DNA of 64,000 nt from Rhodococcus sp. 14-2470-1b (lineage in GTDB: Bacteria; Actinomycetota; Actinomycetes; Mycobacteriales; Mycobacteriaceae), in contig NZ_NPFY01000001.1 in the NCBI RefSeq assembly GCF_002259415.1, forward strand, positions 170,996 to 234,995, in the 5' to 3' direction. The notes beneath the pieces were generated by a model. That model saw only the letters and a list, made by a program, of their open reading frames with translations. It had not been told where the DNA came from and did not search any database. Position 1 is the stretch's first letter, and each line of letters opens with the position of its first letter. The position numbers and the translations under genes are program-made. Of the stretch, positions 34,916 to 43,169 are shown piece by piece.

Positions 34916-35214
34916 CCGATCGAATCGACATGCTCGTGGCACGCGCGGAGCGCGCTCTGGACACCCTGCACGGCGCGTCGGAGGCGCTGGCATCGCTGCA
35001 GGTCACACGCCGCACCGAGGACGGGAACGTGTCGGTCACCGTCGACGGCAGCGGTGCGATGACTGCGCTGGAACTGGCATCCGACCTCAGGGGGGAGTCG
35101 GCCCGGGACCTCGAAAAGGCAATCGTCGAACTGTCCTCCGACGCGGCACGGGAAGCTCTCGAACGTCGCGCGGCGATCGTGGACAGGATGCAAAGTTCCC
35201 TCTCAGAGACCTGA
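34912..35214 (+). CDS. YbaB/EbfC family protein
   Basis: Starts at GTG 34912 within the previous stop (GTGA) and encodes 100 residues: a helix MLVARAERALDTLHGASEAL, a central beta hairpin TRRTEDGNVSVTVDGSGAMT, and a C-terminal helix RDLEKAIVELSSDAAREALE. Helix - three strands - helix is the YbaB/EbfC fold. The group includes nucleoid-associated proteins but also ESX-linked members of unknown role. It is the last gene of the cassette and is followed after 15 bases by the Rv3311 homologue. Confidence 0.72.
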   Translation: MTDRIDMLVARAERALDTLHGASEALASLQVTRRTEDGNVSVTVDGSGAMTALELASDLRGESARDLEKAIVELSSDAAREALERRAAIVDRMQSSLSET

Positions 35215-35229
35215 GATAGGCTTCCGGCC

Positions 35230-36492
35230 ATGGCTGGCGACATCATCCCGATCGAACTTGGTCTCACCCGCGGCGACTTCGTCACCCTGTGGGCTCCGGA
35301 GTGGCGAGAGGGCGACGACGAGTGGGAGGCGTTCCTCGGGCACGAGGAGGACCTCTACGGCTTCGAAGCCGTGGCTCACCTCGCCGCATTCATCCGGAAC
35401 GACAACGACAACGACCTCGTCGACCATCCGTCGTGGACGGTCGTGTCCTCGCTTGCAGCGAACGAGCTCGAGCCCGACGATCTCCACCGATTCGATCTGG
35501 TCGGTGTGCCGGAGCTCGTCGCCGAGGAACCCGACTCCGACGTCCTAGCCGAGCTCACCGCCATCTTCGAGATGGTTCAGACCATCGGCGATGTCTGCGA
35601 GATCAACTCTGTCGCTTCGTTCTTCGCCGGCAACCCCCACCTGGGTTCGGTGGGCCTCGGCGTCGACGCCTACGTCGGCAAGGACGGCCAGAAGTTGTGG
35701 GACCGCATCGGTGCGTCCATCGCCAAGAGCTGGGACGACATCATCGACGCCATCGACTCGGTGGTCACCACACCCGACGTCGATGCCAAGGCCGTCGACG
35801 TCGCGGAGGCGGAACTACTGGCCGCCGCGGAGAACATCGTCGACGCCGACGATCTGAGCGAGGACGACACCGACGAGGACACCGAGGACGGCGAGAGCGA
35901 CACCGAGGAGGACCCGGATCCCATTGCCGTGCACGCCGCCGAGGACGATTTCTGGGCAGGCGTCGGTATCGACCCGGTGCGCATCATCACCTCCGAGGAC
36001 ACTTACTACACCCTGCGGTGCTACATCGACGACGAGCCGATCTTCCTCGGGCGCACCGGGTCCATCACCGTGTTCGGGTCCGAGCGTTCGCTGGCCCGCT
36101 ACCTCGCCGACGATCACGATCACGATCTCGCCAAGGTCAGCACGTTCGCCGACGTTCAGACGGCCGCGATCGACGGCTCACTGCAGATCGAGGTGACCGA
36201 CGACAACGTCTACGTCCTCCCCGGTCTCGCCGACGACTTGGCCGAGGGTCCGGATTCGGTGGATACCGACCAGCTGGATCTGGCCGTCGAATTGTTCACC
36301 GACGCCGCGGACTTCGCCGACGACGATTCGGTGGAGGAAGCGCTCGCCAGTTCCACGCCTTTGGGTTGGTACGTGTCGTACACCCTCGAGCCGGATCCGA
36401 ACAGGCTCGCGCCGAGTCCGCCGTTCGCCGTCGAAGCCGAGGCGTGGCGGGCGCTCGAACGCGACTTCGAGGCCCGCCTACGCAAGGAGTGA
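35230..36492 (+). CDS. Conserved mycolate-actinobacterial protein, Rv3311 homologue
   Basis: A 420-residue very acidic protein beginning MAGDIIPIELGLTRGDFVTLW. Conserved-looking blocks are LWAPEWREGDDEWEAFLGHE and FEAVAHLAAFIRNDNDNDLVDHP. A low-complexity Asp/Glu stretch (DDLSEDDTDEDTEDGESDTE, about 220-240) is followed by a second domain from about residue 255 (GVGIDPVRIITSEDTYYTLR). It contains no enzyme motif I recognise. Length and position between upp and add agree with M. tuberculosis Rv3311, sometimes labelled a primosomal protein without evidence. It could be expressed with the type VII cassette 15 bases upstream. Confidence 0.72.
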   Translation: MAGDIIPIELGLTRGDFVTLWAPEWREGDDEWEAFLGHEEDLYGFEAVAHLAAFIRNDNDNDLVDHPSWTVVSSLAANELEPDDLHRFDLVGVPELVAEEPDSDVLAELTAIFEMVQTIGDVCEINSVASFFAGNPHLGSVGLGVDAYVGKDGQKLWDRIGASIAKSWDDIIDAIDSVVTTPDVDAKAVDVAEAELLAAAENIVDADDLSEDDTDEDTEDGESDTEEDPDPIAVHAAEDDFWAGVGIDPVRIITSEDTYYTLRCYIDDEPIFLGRTGSITVFGSERSLARYLADDHDHDLAKVSTFADVQTAAIDGSLQIEVTDDNVYVLPGLADDLAEGPDSVDTDQLDLAVELFTDAADFADDDSVEEALASSTPLGWYVSYTLEPDPNRLAPSPPFAVEAEAWRALERDFEARLRKE

Positions 36493-36514
36493 TCTGTGCG
36501 TCCGGCGCGCTTGT

Positions 36515-37639
36515 TCAGCCGACGAGTACCGCGTATCCCGGTTTGACGACGTCGTCGATCAGCTCGAGTCGTTCGTCGAACGGGATGAACGCGGACTTCA
36601 TGGCGTTGATGGTGAACCGCTCGAGGTCAGTCCAGCCGTATCCGAACGTGGTCACCAGCTTGTGCATCTCGCGTGACATGGTCGTGTCGCTCATCAACCG
36701 GTTGTCGGTGTTGACGGTGACGCGGAAACGCAGCCGGGCCAACAGATCGAACGGGTGCTTCTCGAGGCTGTCGACTGCACCCGTCTGAACGTTGGAGCTG
36801 GGGCACAGCTCCAGGGGCATCCGCTTGTCCCGCACGTACGCGGCGAGCAGACCGAGATTCGGGACGCCGTCGGAGGAGACGTCGATGTCGTCGATGATCC
36901 GCACTCCGTGCCCGAGGCGGTCCGTCCCGCAGAACGCAACGGCCTCCTGGATCGACGGCAGCCCGAAGGCCTCACCGGCGTGGATGGTGAAGTGCGCGTT
37001 GGCTGCTCGCATGTACTCGAACGCGTCGAGGTGACGGCTCGGAGGGAAGCCTGCTTCCGCACCGGCGATGTCGAACCCGACGACACCGCGATCGCGGAAT
37101 CGCACCGCCAGCTCGGCGATCTCCCGAGACCGCGCGGCGTGGCGCATGGCCGTCAGCAGACAGCCGACCCGGATCCTCTTGCCGTTCACCCGTGCGGCCG
37201 ACTCCCCGGCCCGGAATCCTTCGAGGACGTGCTCGACGACCTGGTCGAGCGAGAGCCCTCGATCCAGATGTTGTTCGGGGGCGAAGCGGACCTCGGCGTA
37301 GATCACACCGTCGTCGGCGAGATCTTCGGCGCATTCACGCGCAACCCGCGACAACCCCTCCGGTGTCTGCATGACCGCAACGGTGTGCGCGAAAGTTTCG
37401 AGGTACCGCTCGAGCGAACCGCTGTCGGCGGCAGTGCGAAACCACTCTCCGAGAGCCTGGCCGTCTGTCTCGGGCAGTCCGTCGTATCCGCATTCCCCGG
37501 CGAGTTCGAGGACGGTCTGCGGCCGCAGACCGCCGTCGAGATGGTCGTGCAGCAGTGCTTTCGGAGCGGTCTCGATGGCGGGTAGGTCGAGCGGCGACGA
37601 CCCGCCGGTGGACTCTGTCGATCTGGTCGCGGTACTCAT
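36515..37639 (-). CDS. add: Adenosine deaminase
   Basis: A 374-residue TIM-barrel hydrolase. Zinc-binding [10 protein letters not shown] is at about residues 31-40, [17 protein letters not shown] follows, and the catalytic histidine/glutamate region [15 protein letters not shown] is at about 215-229. [11 protein letters not shown] comes next, then the C-terminal metal-ligand region [18 protein letters not shown]. It deaminates (deoxy)adenosine to (deoxy)inosine. The salvage set continues with deoA and cdd just upstream on the same strand (78-base gap), the same order as Rv3313c-Rv3315c. Confidence 0.94.
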   Translation of the reverse strand: MSTATRSTESTGGSSPLDLPAIETAPKALLHDHLDGGLRPQTVLELAGECGYDGLPETDGQALGEWFRTAADSGSLERYLETFAHTVAVMQTPEGLSRVARECAEDLADDGVIYAEVRFAPEQHLDRGLSLDQVVEHVLEGFRAGESAARVNGKRIRVGCLLTAMRHAARSREIAELAVRFRDRGVVGFDIAGAEAGFPPSRHLDAFEYMRAANAHFTIHAGEAFGLPSIQEAVAFCGTDRLGHGVRIIDDIDVSSDGVPNLGLLAAYVRDKRMPLELCPSSNVQTGAVDSLEKHPFDLLARLRFRVTVNTDNRLMSDTTMSREMHKLVTTFGYGWTDLERFTINAMKSAFIPFDERLELIDDVVKPGYAVLVG

Positions 37640-37717
37640 GTTCCGACGGTAGCGCGATCGTGGAGCGTTCGCGTGTCATCGGATCCGTGCGGCCCCCGAT
37701 CCGCACCCACGGCTGCG

Positions 37718-38998
37718 CTACCCGCCCACTCGTTCCAAGACTATCGGCGACGGATCGAACGTGTCTCCGAACGACCACGCGTCGACGATCGCTGCCGTCG
37801 CGTACTCGAACTTCTCGGGAGTGTCGGTGTAGAGCGTGGCGATCTTCTGCCCAGCGGTGACGCGGTCTCCCGGCTTCGCGTGCAGACGCACTCCCGCACC
37901 CGCTTGCACCGGCTCGCCCTGCCGCTCCCGTCCCGCGCCGAGCCTCCAGGCGGCGATGCCCACACCCATCGCATCGAGGCCCGTGATCACACCGTCGGTC
38001 TCGGCGGTGATGTCGTGCGATTCGGCCGCGTCCGGAAGCGGAGCCGACGGATCTCCGCCCTGGGCGGAGATCATCGCCTTCCACCGGTCCATGGCCGTGC
38101 CGTCGGCCAACTTGTCCGCGGGGTCGACACCTTCGATTCCGGCTGCGGACAGCATCGTTCGGGCAAGCGTGACGGTCAGCTCGACGATGTCCGCCGGGCC
38201 GCCGCCGGCGAGGACTTCGAGTGATTCCTCGACTTCGAGCGCGTTGCCTGCTGTGAGTCCGAGCGGTGAATCCATGGCGGTCAGAAGTGCGATCGTGCGC
38301 ACGCCAGCGTCGCTGCCGAGATCGACCATCGCCTCCGCCAGAGTCCGCGCGTCGGCGAGGTTCTTCATGAACGCCCCGGAGCCGACCTTGACGTCCAGGA
38401 CGAGGGCGCCGGTTCCTTCGGCGATCTTCTTGCTCATGATCGAACTGGCGATCAACGGGATGGACTCGACGGTGCCGGTGACGTCCCGCAGCGCGTACAG
38501 CCTCTTGTCGGCCGGTGCGAGGTCCGCATTGGCAGCACAGACGACAGCACCGACCGCGGGATCGGCGAGTATGCGGTGTATGTCGTCACCGGTCAGGTCC
38601 GCACGCCACCCGGGGATCGACTCCAGCTTGTCGAGCGTGCCGCCGGTGTGACCGAGTCCTCGTCCGGACAGCTGGGGGACCGCGGCGCCGCAGGCGGCCA
38701 CCAGCGGAGCAAGAGGCAGCGTGATCTTGTCACCCACGCCCCCTGTCGAGTGCTTGTCGACGGTGGGACGGGACAGCCCGCTGAAGTCCATCGTCGATCC
38801 CGACGCGATCATCGCCGACGTCCATCGGCTCAGTTCGCTGCGCGTCATACCGCGCCAGAAGATGGCCATGGCGAGCGCGGCCATCTGCTCGTCGGCGACG
38901 ACGCCTCGAGTGAAGGCATCGATCACCCAATCGATCTGGTCGGCGGTGAGCTCGTGCCCGTCGCGCTTGGCGGAGATGACAGAAGTGGCGTCAGACAT
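37718..38998 (-). CDS. deoA: Thymidine/pyrimidine nucleoside phosphorylase
   Basis: A 426-residue nucleoside phosphorylase II. It shows LAMAIFWRGMTRSELSRWT, the phosphate-binding signature VDKHSTGGVGDKITLPLAPL (about 79-98) and SGRGLGHTGGTLDKLESIPG (about 110-129). A C-terminal PYNP domain carries the conserved lysine/glycine-rich KPGDRVTAGQKIATLYTD. It splits thymidine/deoxyuridine to base and deoxyribose-1-phosphate. Its start overlaps the cdd stop (38991-38998), so cytidine deaminase and the phosphorylase are coupled: deoxycytidine to deoxyuridine to uracil, which Upp can use. Confidence 0.94.
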   Translation of the reverse strand: MSDATSVISAKRDGHELTADQIDWVIDAFTRGVVADEQMAALAMAIFWRGMTRSELSRWTSAMIASGSTMDFSGLSRPTVDKHSTGGVGDKITLPLAPLVAACGAAVPQLSGRGLGHTGGTLDKLESIPGWRADLTGDDIHRILADPAVGAVVCAANADLAPADKRLYALRDVTGTVESIPLIASSIMSKKIAEGTGALVLDVKVGSGAFMKNLADARTLAEAMVDLGSDAGVRTIALLTAMDSPLGLTAGNALEVEESLEVLAGGGPADIVELTVTLARTMLSAAGIEGVDPADKLADGTAMDRWKAMISAQGGDPSAPLPDAAESHDITAETDGVITGLDAMGVGIAAWRLGAGRERQGEPVQAGAGVRLHAKPGDRVTAGQKIATLYTDTPEKFEYATAAIVDAWSFGDTFDPSPIVLERVGG

Positions 38999-39404
38999 GG
39001 TTCCCCACTCTGCCCGATTCGAGGTCGTCCGGACCGAAGGCCGACGGCAGCAGGTCCCCCAACGGGGTCGGTCCGGCGGCGGTGTCGACGAGCAATCCGG
39101 TCCCGCCGAACTCGAACAGCAACTGCCTGCATCGGCCGCAGGGCATCAACTTCTGCCCGCGGCTGTCGCAACATGCGAAGGCGACCAAACGTCCGCCTCC
39201 GGTCGAATGAAGGTTGGACACGAGCCCGCACTCGGCGCAGAGCCCCAAACCATATGAGACATTTTCCACATTGCATCCAGTGACAATTCGCCCATCGTCC
39301 ACTAACGCCGCGGCGCCGACCGGATAGTCGGAGTACGGCGCATAGGCTTGCCTCATAACCTCATGAGCTTTGTCTCGCAACGTCTTCCAGTCGATTTCAG
39401 GCAT
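38991..39404 (-). CDS. cdd: Cytidine deaminase
   Basis: I start at ATG 39404 (MPEIDWKTLRDKAHEVM); a GTG 13 codons upstream is in frame but poorly supported. The 137 residues carry AYAPYSDYPVGAAALVDDG (substrate-binding), TGCNVENVSYGLGLCAECG with the first zinc ligand and catalytic glutamate, and the two other zinc ligands in PCGRCRQLLFEF. This is the small tetrameric type of CDA. It is the first gene of the cdd-deoA-add run on the minus strand and is divergent from sdhC across a 268-base regulatory gap. Confidence 0.92.
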   Translation of the reverse strand: MPEIDWKTLRDKAHEVMRQAYAPYSDYPVGAAALVDDGRIVTGCNVENVSYGLGLCAECGLVSNLHSTGGGRLVAFACCDSRGQKLMPCGRCRQLLFEFGGTGLLVDTAAGPTPLGDLLPSAFGPDDLESGRVGNHV

Positions 39405-39467
39405 GTTCACAATCAAATCACGAGCGAGTCCCCCGTGCACCACGGACGACTGAACCGATACCGAAGA

Positions 39468-39486
39468 ATTGGGAAGGCAAACCTAA
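39468..39486. promoter_or_regulatory. Candidate IdeR/DtxR iron-box-like site upstream of sdh
   Basis: This 19-bp segment (starting ATTGGGAAGGC, ending AAACCTAA) matches the canonical 19-bp iron box TTAGGTTAGGCTAACCTAA at 14 positions by eye. The right half (AGGC-AACCTAA) is nearly exact; the left half is weak. It lies in the cdd/sdhC gap, 187 bases before the sdhC start. Confidence 0.3.
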
Positions 39487-39600
39487 CAACGAAATGCAGG
39501 TCAGTACGAATCTCGAGTCGAATTAGTTCCAAGTTTCCAATGGGTTTAGAGTTCGAGGACGGCGGCATTCGATAACCGTTCGGAGCCGGAGTAAGACAAA

Positions 39601-39637
39601 TCGAGCCAGGCATTCAAGCCCCGGCTACCAGGCTCGA
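39601..39637 (+). promoter_or_regulatory. Hairpin in the presumed sdh leader
   Basis: TCGAGCC at 39601-39607 pairs with GGCTCGA at 39631-39637. Inside the loop, AGCC and GGCT (about 39617-39626) can form a second stem. It is 35 bases upstream of the sdhC start. It could affect mRNA stability or be incidental. Confidence 0.3.
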
Positions 39638-39672
39638 CGCGTCCACCAATGACGTTGGAGGCTTTGCACTCG

Positions 39673-40083
39673 ATGAGTAGCACGACGGAAGTCGCTCCGG
39701 CCAAGGAGCGTAAGCGGTCTCTGTACCGCGGTGATCCGGGAATGTGGTCCTGGGTCCTGCACCGGATCACCGGTGTGTTGGTGTTCTTCTTCCTGTTCGT
39801 CCACGTTCTGGACACCGCAATGGTCCGGGTCAACCCCGAGACGTACGACGCGATCATCGACACCTACAAGACGCCGCTCGTCGGCCTCATGGAGATCGGT
39901 CTCGTCGCTGCAGTGCTGTACCACGCACTCAACGGCATCCGCGTCATGCTGGTCGACTTCTGGTCCAAGGGACCGAAGTACCAGAAGCTGATGCTGTGGA
40001 TCATCGCCGCGGTGTGGATCGTGGTCATGATTCCGGGAGCGGGCCGAATCTTCTACAACATGTTCACAGCGAGCGGGCACTGA
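39673..40083 (+). CDS. sdhC: Succinate dehydrogenase cytochrome b556 subunit SdhC
   Basis: I start at ATG 39673, downstream of GGAGG; an in-frame ATG at 39649 lacks a ribosome-binding site. The 136-residue protein has three hydrophobic helices: WVLHRITGVLVFFFLFVHVL (about 25-44), LMEIGLVAAVLYHALNGIRV (about 72-91) and LMLWIIAAVWIVVMIPGAG (about 106-124). Histidines in HRITG, FVHVL and LYHALNG are candidate haem b and quinone ligands. SdhC and SdhD anchor the catalytic subunits in the membrane. The stop overlaps the sdhD start by one base (TGATG). Confidence 0.93.
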   Translation: MSSTTEVAPAKERKRSLYRGDPGMWSWVLHRITGVLVFFFLFVHVLDTAMVRVNPETYDAIIDTYKTPLVGLMEIGLVAAVLYHALNGIRVMLVDFWSKGPKYQKLMLWIIAAVWIVVMIPGAGRIFYNMFTASGH

Positions 40084-40538
40084 TGGCAACGACACACGGA
40101 TCCGAGGCCAAGTCCCTCGGCAAGACCTACGACCGACCGGCCAGCCTGGACAACCCGCGCTCGCCGCGCCGGAAGTCCCGCGGCAACTTCGAGCTGTACG
40201 CATGGCTGTTCATGCGCTTCTCCGGACTCGCGCTCGTCGTCCTCGTTCTGGGCCACATGTTCATCATGTTGATGCTCGACGAGGGAGTGCACCGCATCAA
40301 CTTCGCGTTCGTCGCCGGACGCTGGTCGAGCCCCTTCTGGCAGTTCTGGGACCTGACGATGCTGTGGCTGGCTCAGCTGCACGGAGGCAACGGCCTGCGC
40401 ACCATCATCGCGGACTACTCCCGCAAGGACTCGACCCGATTCTGGCTGACGACGCTGCTCGTGCTGTCGATGATCTTGATCATGGGCTTGGGCACCTACG
40501 TCATCTTCACCTTCGATCCGAACATTTCGGCGAGCTAA
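40083..40538 (+). CDS. sdhD: Succinate dehydrogenase membrane anchor SdhD
   Basis: The start is ATG 40083, overlapping the sdhC stop. The 151 residues begin with a hydrophilic, basic N-terminus (about 1-35, SPRRKSRGNFELYAWLFMRF). Three membrane helices follow: SGLALVVLVLGHMFIMLMLD, FWQFWDLTMLWLAQLHGGNG and FWLTTLLVLSMILIMGLGTY. Histidines in the first two helices (LGHMF, QLHGG) are likely haem ligands. It completes the two-subunit anchor and is followed by sdhA after 16 bases. Confidence 0.93.
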   Translation: MATTHGSEAKSLGKTYDRPASLDNPRSPRRKSRGNFELYAWLFMRFSGLALVVLVLGHMFIMLMLDEGVHRINFAFVAGRWSSPFWQFWDLTMLWLAQLHGGNGLRTIIADYSRKDSTRFWLTTLLVLSMILIMGLGTYVIFTFDPNISAS

Positions 40539-40554
40539 GGGAACTGAAGCATTC

Positions 40555-42306
40555 ATGCAGGAACATCGTTATGACGTGCTCATCGTCGGCGCCGGTGGCG
40601 CAGGCATGCGAGCAGCCATCGAAGCCGGCCCCCGGGCCCGCACGGCGGTACTGACCAAGCTCTACCCGACGCGCTCGCACACCGGTGCCGCACAGGGTGG
40701 CATGTGTGCCGCACTCGCCAACGTCGAGGAAGACAACTGGGAGTGGCACACCTTCGACACCGTCAAGGGTGGCGATTACCTCGCCGACCAGGACGCCGTC
40801 GAGATCATGGCCAAGGAAGCAATCGACGCCGTTCTCGACCTCGAGAAGATGGGTCTGCCGTTCAACCGGACACCCGAGGGCAAGATCGACCAGCGTCGCT
40901 TCGGTGGCCACACCCGTGACCACGGCAAGGCCCCCGTCCGACGCGCGTGTTACGCCGCCGACCGCACCGGCCACATGATCCTTCAGACTCTGTACCAGAA
41001 CTGCGTCAAGCACGACGTGGAGTTCTACAACGAGTTCTACGCACTCGATCTCTGCTTGACCGAGACCGACAACGGTCCGGTCGCGACCGGCATCATCGCC
41101 TACGAGTTGGCGACGGGCGAGCTGCACATCTTCCACGCGAAGTCCATCGTCTTCGCGACGGGCGGCTCGGGCCGGATGTACAAGACCACCTCCAACGCCC
41201 ACACCCTCACCGGTGACGGCATGGGCATCGTCTTCCGCAAGGGACTTCCCCTGGAGGACATGGAGTTCCACCAGTTCCACCCGACAGGCCTCGCAGGTCT
41301 CGGCATCCTCATCTCCGAGGCGGTTCGAGGCGAGGGCGGCATCCTCCGCAACGAGTCGGGCGAGCGCTTCATGGAGCGCTACGCCCCCACCATCAAAGAC
41401 CTCGCGCCTCGCGACATCGTCGCACGCTCGATGGTCCTCGAGGTCCTCGAAGGACGCGGTGGAGGTCCCAACAAGGACTACGTCTACATCGACGTCACGC
41501 ACATCCCCGAGGAAGTTCTCGACGAGAAGCTCCCGGACATCATGGAGTTCTCGCGCACCTACCTCGGCGTGGACCCCGTGAAGGAGCCCGTGCCCGTCTA
41601 CCCCACGTGCCACTACGTCATGGGCGGGATCCCCACCAAGATCAACGGTGAGGTGCTGCGGAACAACGACGACATCGTTCCCGGCCTCTACGCGGCAGGT
41701 GAATGCGCATGCGTGTCGGTGCACGGTGCAAACCGTCTCGGCACCAACTCGCTGCTCGACATCAACGTCTTCGGACGTCGCTCGGGCATCGCAGCGGCCA
41801 AGTACGCCAACTCGGTGGACTTCACTCCGCTCCCCGAGGAGCCGGCGAAGATGGTCGAGGAGTGGCTCGAACTCGTTCTGTCCGACCACGGCCACGAGCG
41901 CGTCGCGGACATCCGCACCGAGCTGCAGCAGTCGATGGACAACAACGCTTCGGTGTTCCGCACCGAGGAGCGCCTCGAGACCGCACTGAAGGACGTTCGC
42001 GCCCTCAAGGAGCGGTACAACCACATCACCGTGCAGGACAAGGGAACTCGCTACAACAGCGATCTCCTCGAGGCCGTCGAACTCGGCTTCCTGCTGGAAA
42101 TGGCAGAGGTCACGGTCGTCGGAGCACTCAACCGGAAGGAATCGCGCGGCGGACACGCACGCGAGGACTACCCCAACCGCAACGACGACGAGTACATGAA
42201 GCACACCATGGCCTACAAAGAAGGCACTGGCCTGCTCACCGACATCCGTCTGGACTACAAGCCGGTAATCCAGACCCGTTACGAGCCGATGGAGCGGAAG
42301 TACTGA
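40555..42306 (+). CDS. sdhA: Succinate dehydrogenase flavoprotein subunit SdhA
   Basis: A 583-residue flavoprotein with N-terminal FAD motif YDVLIVGAGGAGMRAAIEA. The histidine that binds FAD covalently is in TRSHTGAAQGGM (His42). Active-site stretches are RRFGGHTRDHGKAPVRR, EFHQFHPTGLAGLGILISEA and the C-terminal VHGANRLGTNSLLDINVFGR. It oxidises succinate to fumarate and passes electrons to the SdhB iron-sulfur centres. The C-terminal RGGHAREDYPNRND segment is typical. Length is normal for SdhA, with one base between it and sdhB. Confidence 0.96.
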   Translation: MQEHRYDVLIVGAGGAGMRAAIEAGPRARTAVLTKLYPTRSHTGAAQGGMCAALANVEEDNWEWHTFDTVKGGDYLADQDAVEIMAKEAIDAVLDLEKMGLPFNRTPEGKIDQRRFGGHTRDHGKAPVRRACYAADRTGHMILQTLYQNCVKHDVEFYNEFYALDLCLTETDNGPVATGIIAYELATGELHIFHAKSIVFATGGSGRMYKTTSNAHTLTGDGMGIVFRKGLPLEDMEFHQFHPTGLAGLGILISEAVRGEGGILRNESGERFMERYAPTIKDLAPRDIVARSMVLEVLEGRGGGPNKDYVYIDVTHIPEEVLDEKLPDIMEFSRTYLGVDPVKEPVPVYPTCHYVMGGIPTKINGEVLRNNDDIVPGLYAAGECACVSVHGANRLGTNSLLDINVFGRRSGIAAAKYANSVDFTPLPEEPAKMVEEWLELVLSDHGHERVADIRTELQQSMDNNASVFRTEERLETALKDVRALKERYNHITVQDKGTRYNSDLLEAVELGFLLEMAEVTVVGALNRKESRGGHAREDYPNRNDDEYMKHTMAYKEGTGLLTDIRLDYKPVIQTRYEPMERKY

Positions 42307-42307
42307 T

Positions 42308-43087
42308 ATGAGCGCCCCCACTCTCGACAAGCCAGATCAGGTCGCCGAGCCGCCCGTACCCAACGGCGCAGTGATGGTCACCCTCAAGATCGCCCGCTTC
42401 AACCCGGAGAACGGCGACGGACAGCACTGGGACAGCTTCCAGGTGCCGACGCTACCGACGGACCGTCTGCTCAACCTGCTGCTGTACGTGAAGGGCTACC
42501 TCGACGGCACCCTGACGTTCCGCCGCTCCTGCGCACACGGTGTCTGCGGTTCCGACGCCATGCGTATCAACGGTGTCAATCGTCTCGCCTGCAAGGTGCT
42601 GATGCGTGACATGCTGCCGAAGGACTCGTCCAAGTCGCTGACCATCACGATCGAGCCCATCAGGGGTCTGCCGGTCGAGAAGGACCTCATCGTCGACATG
42701 GAACCGTTCTTCGACGCCTTCCGCGCCGTCAAGCCGTTCCTCATCGCCAGTGGCAACGAGCCGACTCGTGAGCGCATCCAGAGCCAGGCCGACCGCGCCC
42801 GGTTCGACGACACGACCAAGTGCATCCTCTGCGCGTGCTGCACCACGTCGTGCCCCGTGTTCTGGAGCGACGGCAGCTACTTCGGTCCGGCCGCCATCGT
42901 GAACGCACACCGGTTCATCTTCGACAGCCGTGACGAAGGCGCCTCCGAGCGTCTGGACATCCTGAACGACGTCGAAGGCGTGTGGCGCTGCCGCACCACC
43001 TTCAACTGCACCGACGCATGCCCTCGTGGCATTCAGGTCACCAAGGCTATTCAGGAAGTCAAGCGCGCACTGTTGTTCGCCCGCTAG
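42308..43087 (+). CDS. sdhB: Succinate dehydrogenase iron-sulfur subunit SdhB
   Basis: A 259-residue protein with three cysteine clusters. A plant-type [2Fe-2S] site lies in the N-terminal domain (SCAHGVCGSDAMRINGVNRL plus a following Cys, about 76-97). [4Fe-4S] and [3Fe-4S] sites lie in the C-terminal domain (CILCACCTTSCPVFW at about 175-189, and CRTTFNCTDACPRGIQVTKA at about 225-244). It relays electrons from SdhA to quinone and is the last gene of sdhCDAB. A strong hairpin terminator follows 32 bases after the stop. Confidence 0.96.
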   Translation: MSAPTLDKPDQVAEPPVPNGAVMVTLKIARFNPENGDGQHWDSFQVPTLPTDRLLNLLLYVKGYLDGTLTFRRSCAHGVCGSDAMRINGVNRLACKVLMRDMLPKDSSKSLTITIEPIRGLPVEKDLIVDMEPFFDAFRAVKPFLIASGNEPTRERIQSQADRARFDDTTKCILCACCTTSCPVFWSDGSYFGPAAIVNAHRFIFDSRDEGASERLDILNDVEGVWRCRTTFNCTDACPRGIQVTKAIQEVKRALLFAR

Positions 43088-43119
43088 TCGGCTTGCTCGT
43101 CGCTTGGTCCCTACAGCAT

Positions 43120-43150
43120 GAATGCGCCACTGCCCTGCAGTGGCGCATTC
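43120..43150. terminator. Bidirectional hairpin terminator after sdhB
   Basis: GAATGCGCCACTG at 43120-43132 pairs perfectly with 43138-43150 around a 5-base loop. It separates sdhB from the convergent glutaryl-CoA dehydrogenase gene, whose stop is at 43170. Confidence 0.88.
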
Positions 43151-43169
43151 TCGCGTTCGGGGTGGGGCG

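Noticed and set aside
35289..36788. 499-codon plus-strand frame overlapping the Rv3311 homologue and add
   Set aside because: Composition is dominated by Arg and Gly, with no motif. It crosses into the antisense of add.
40507..42330. 607-codon minus-strand open frame opposite sdhA
   Set aside because: It mirrors the codon bias of sdhA. The translation has valine-rich repeats without any domain pattern.
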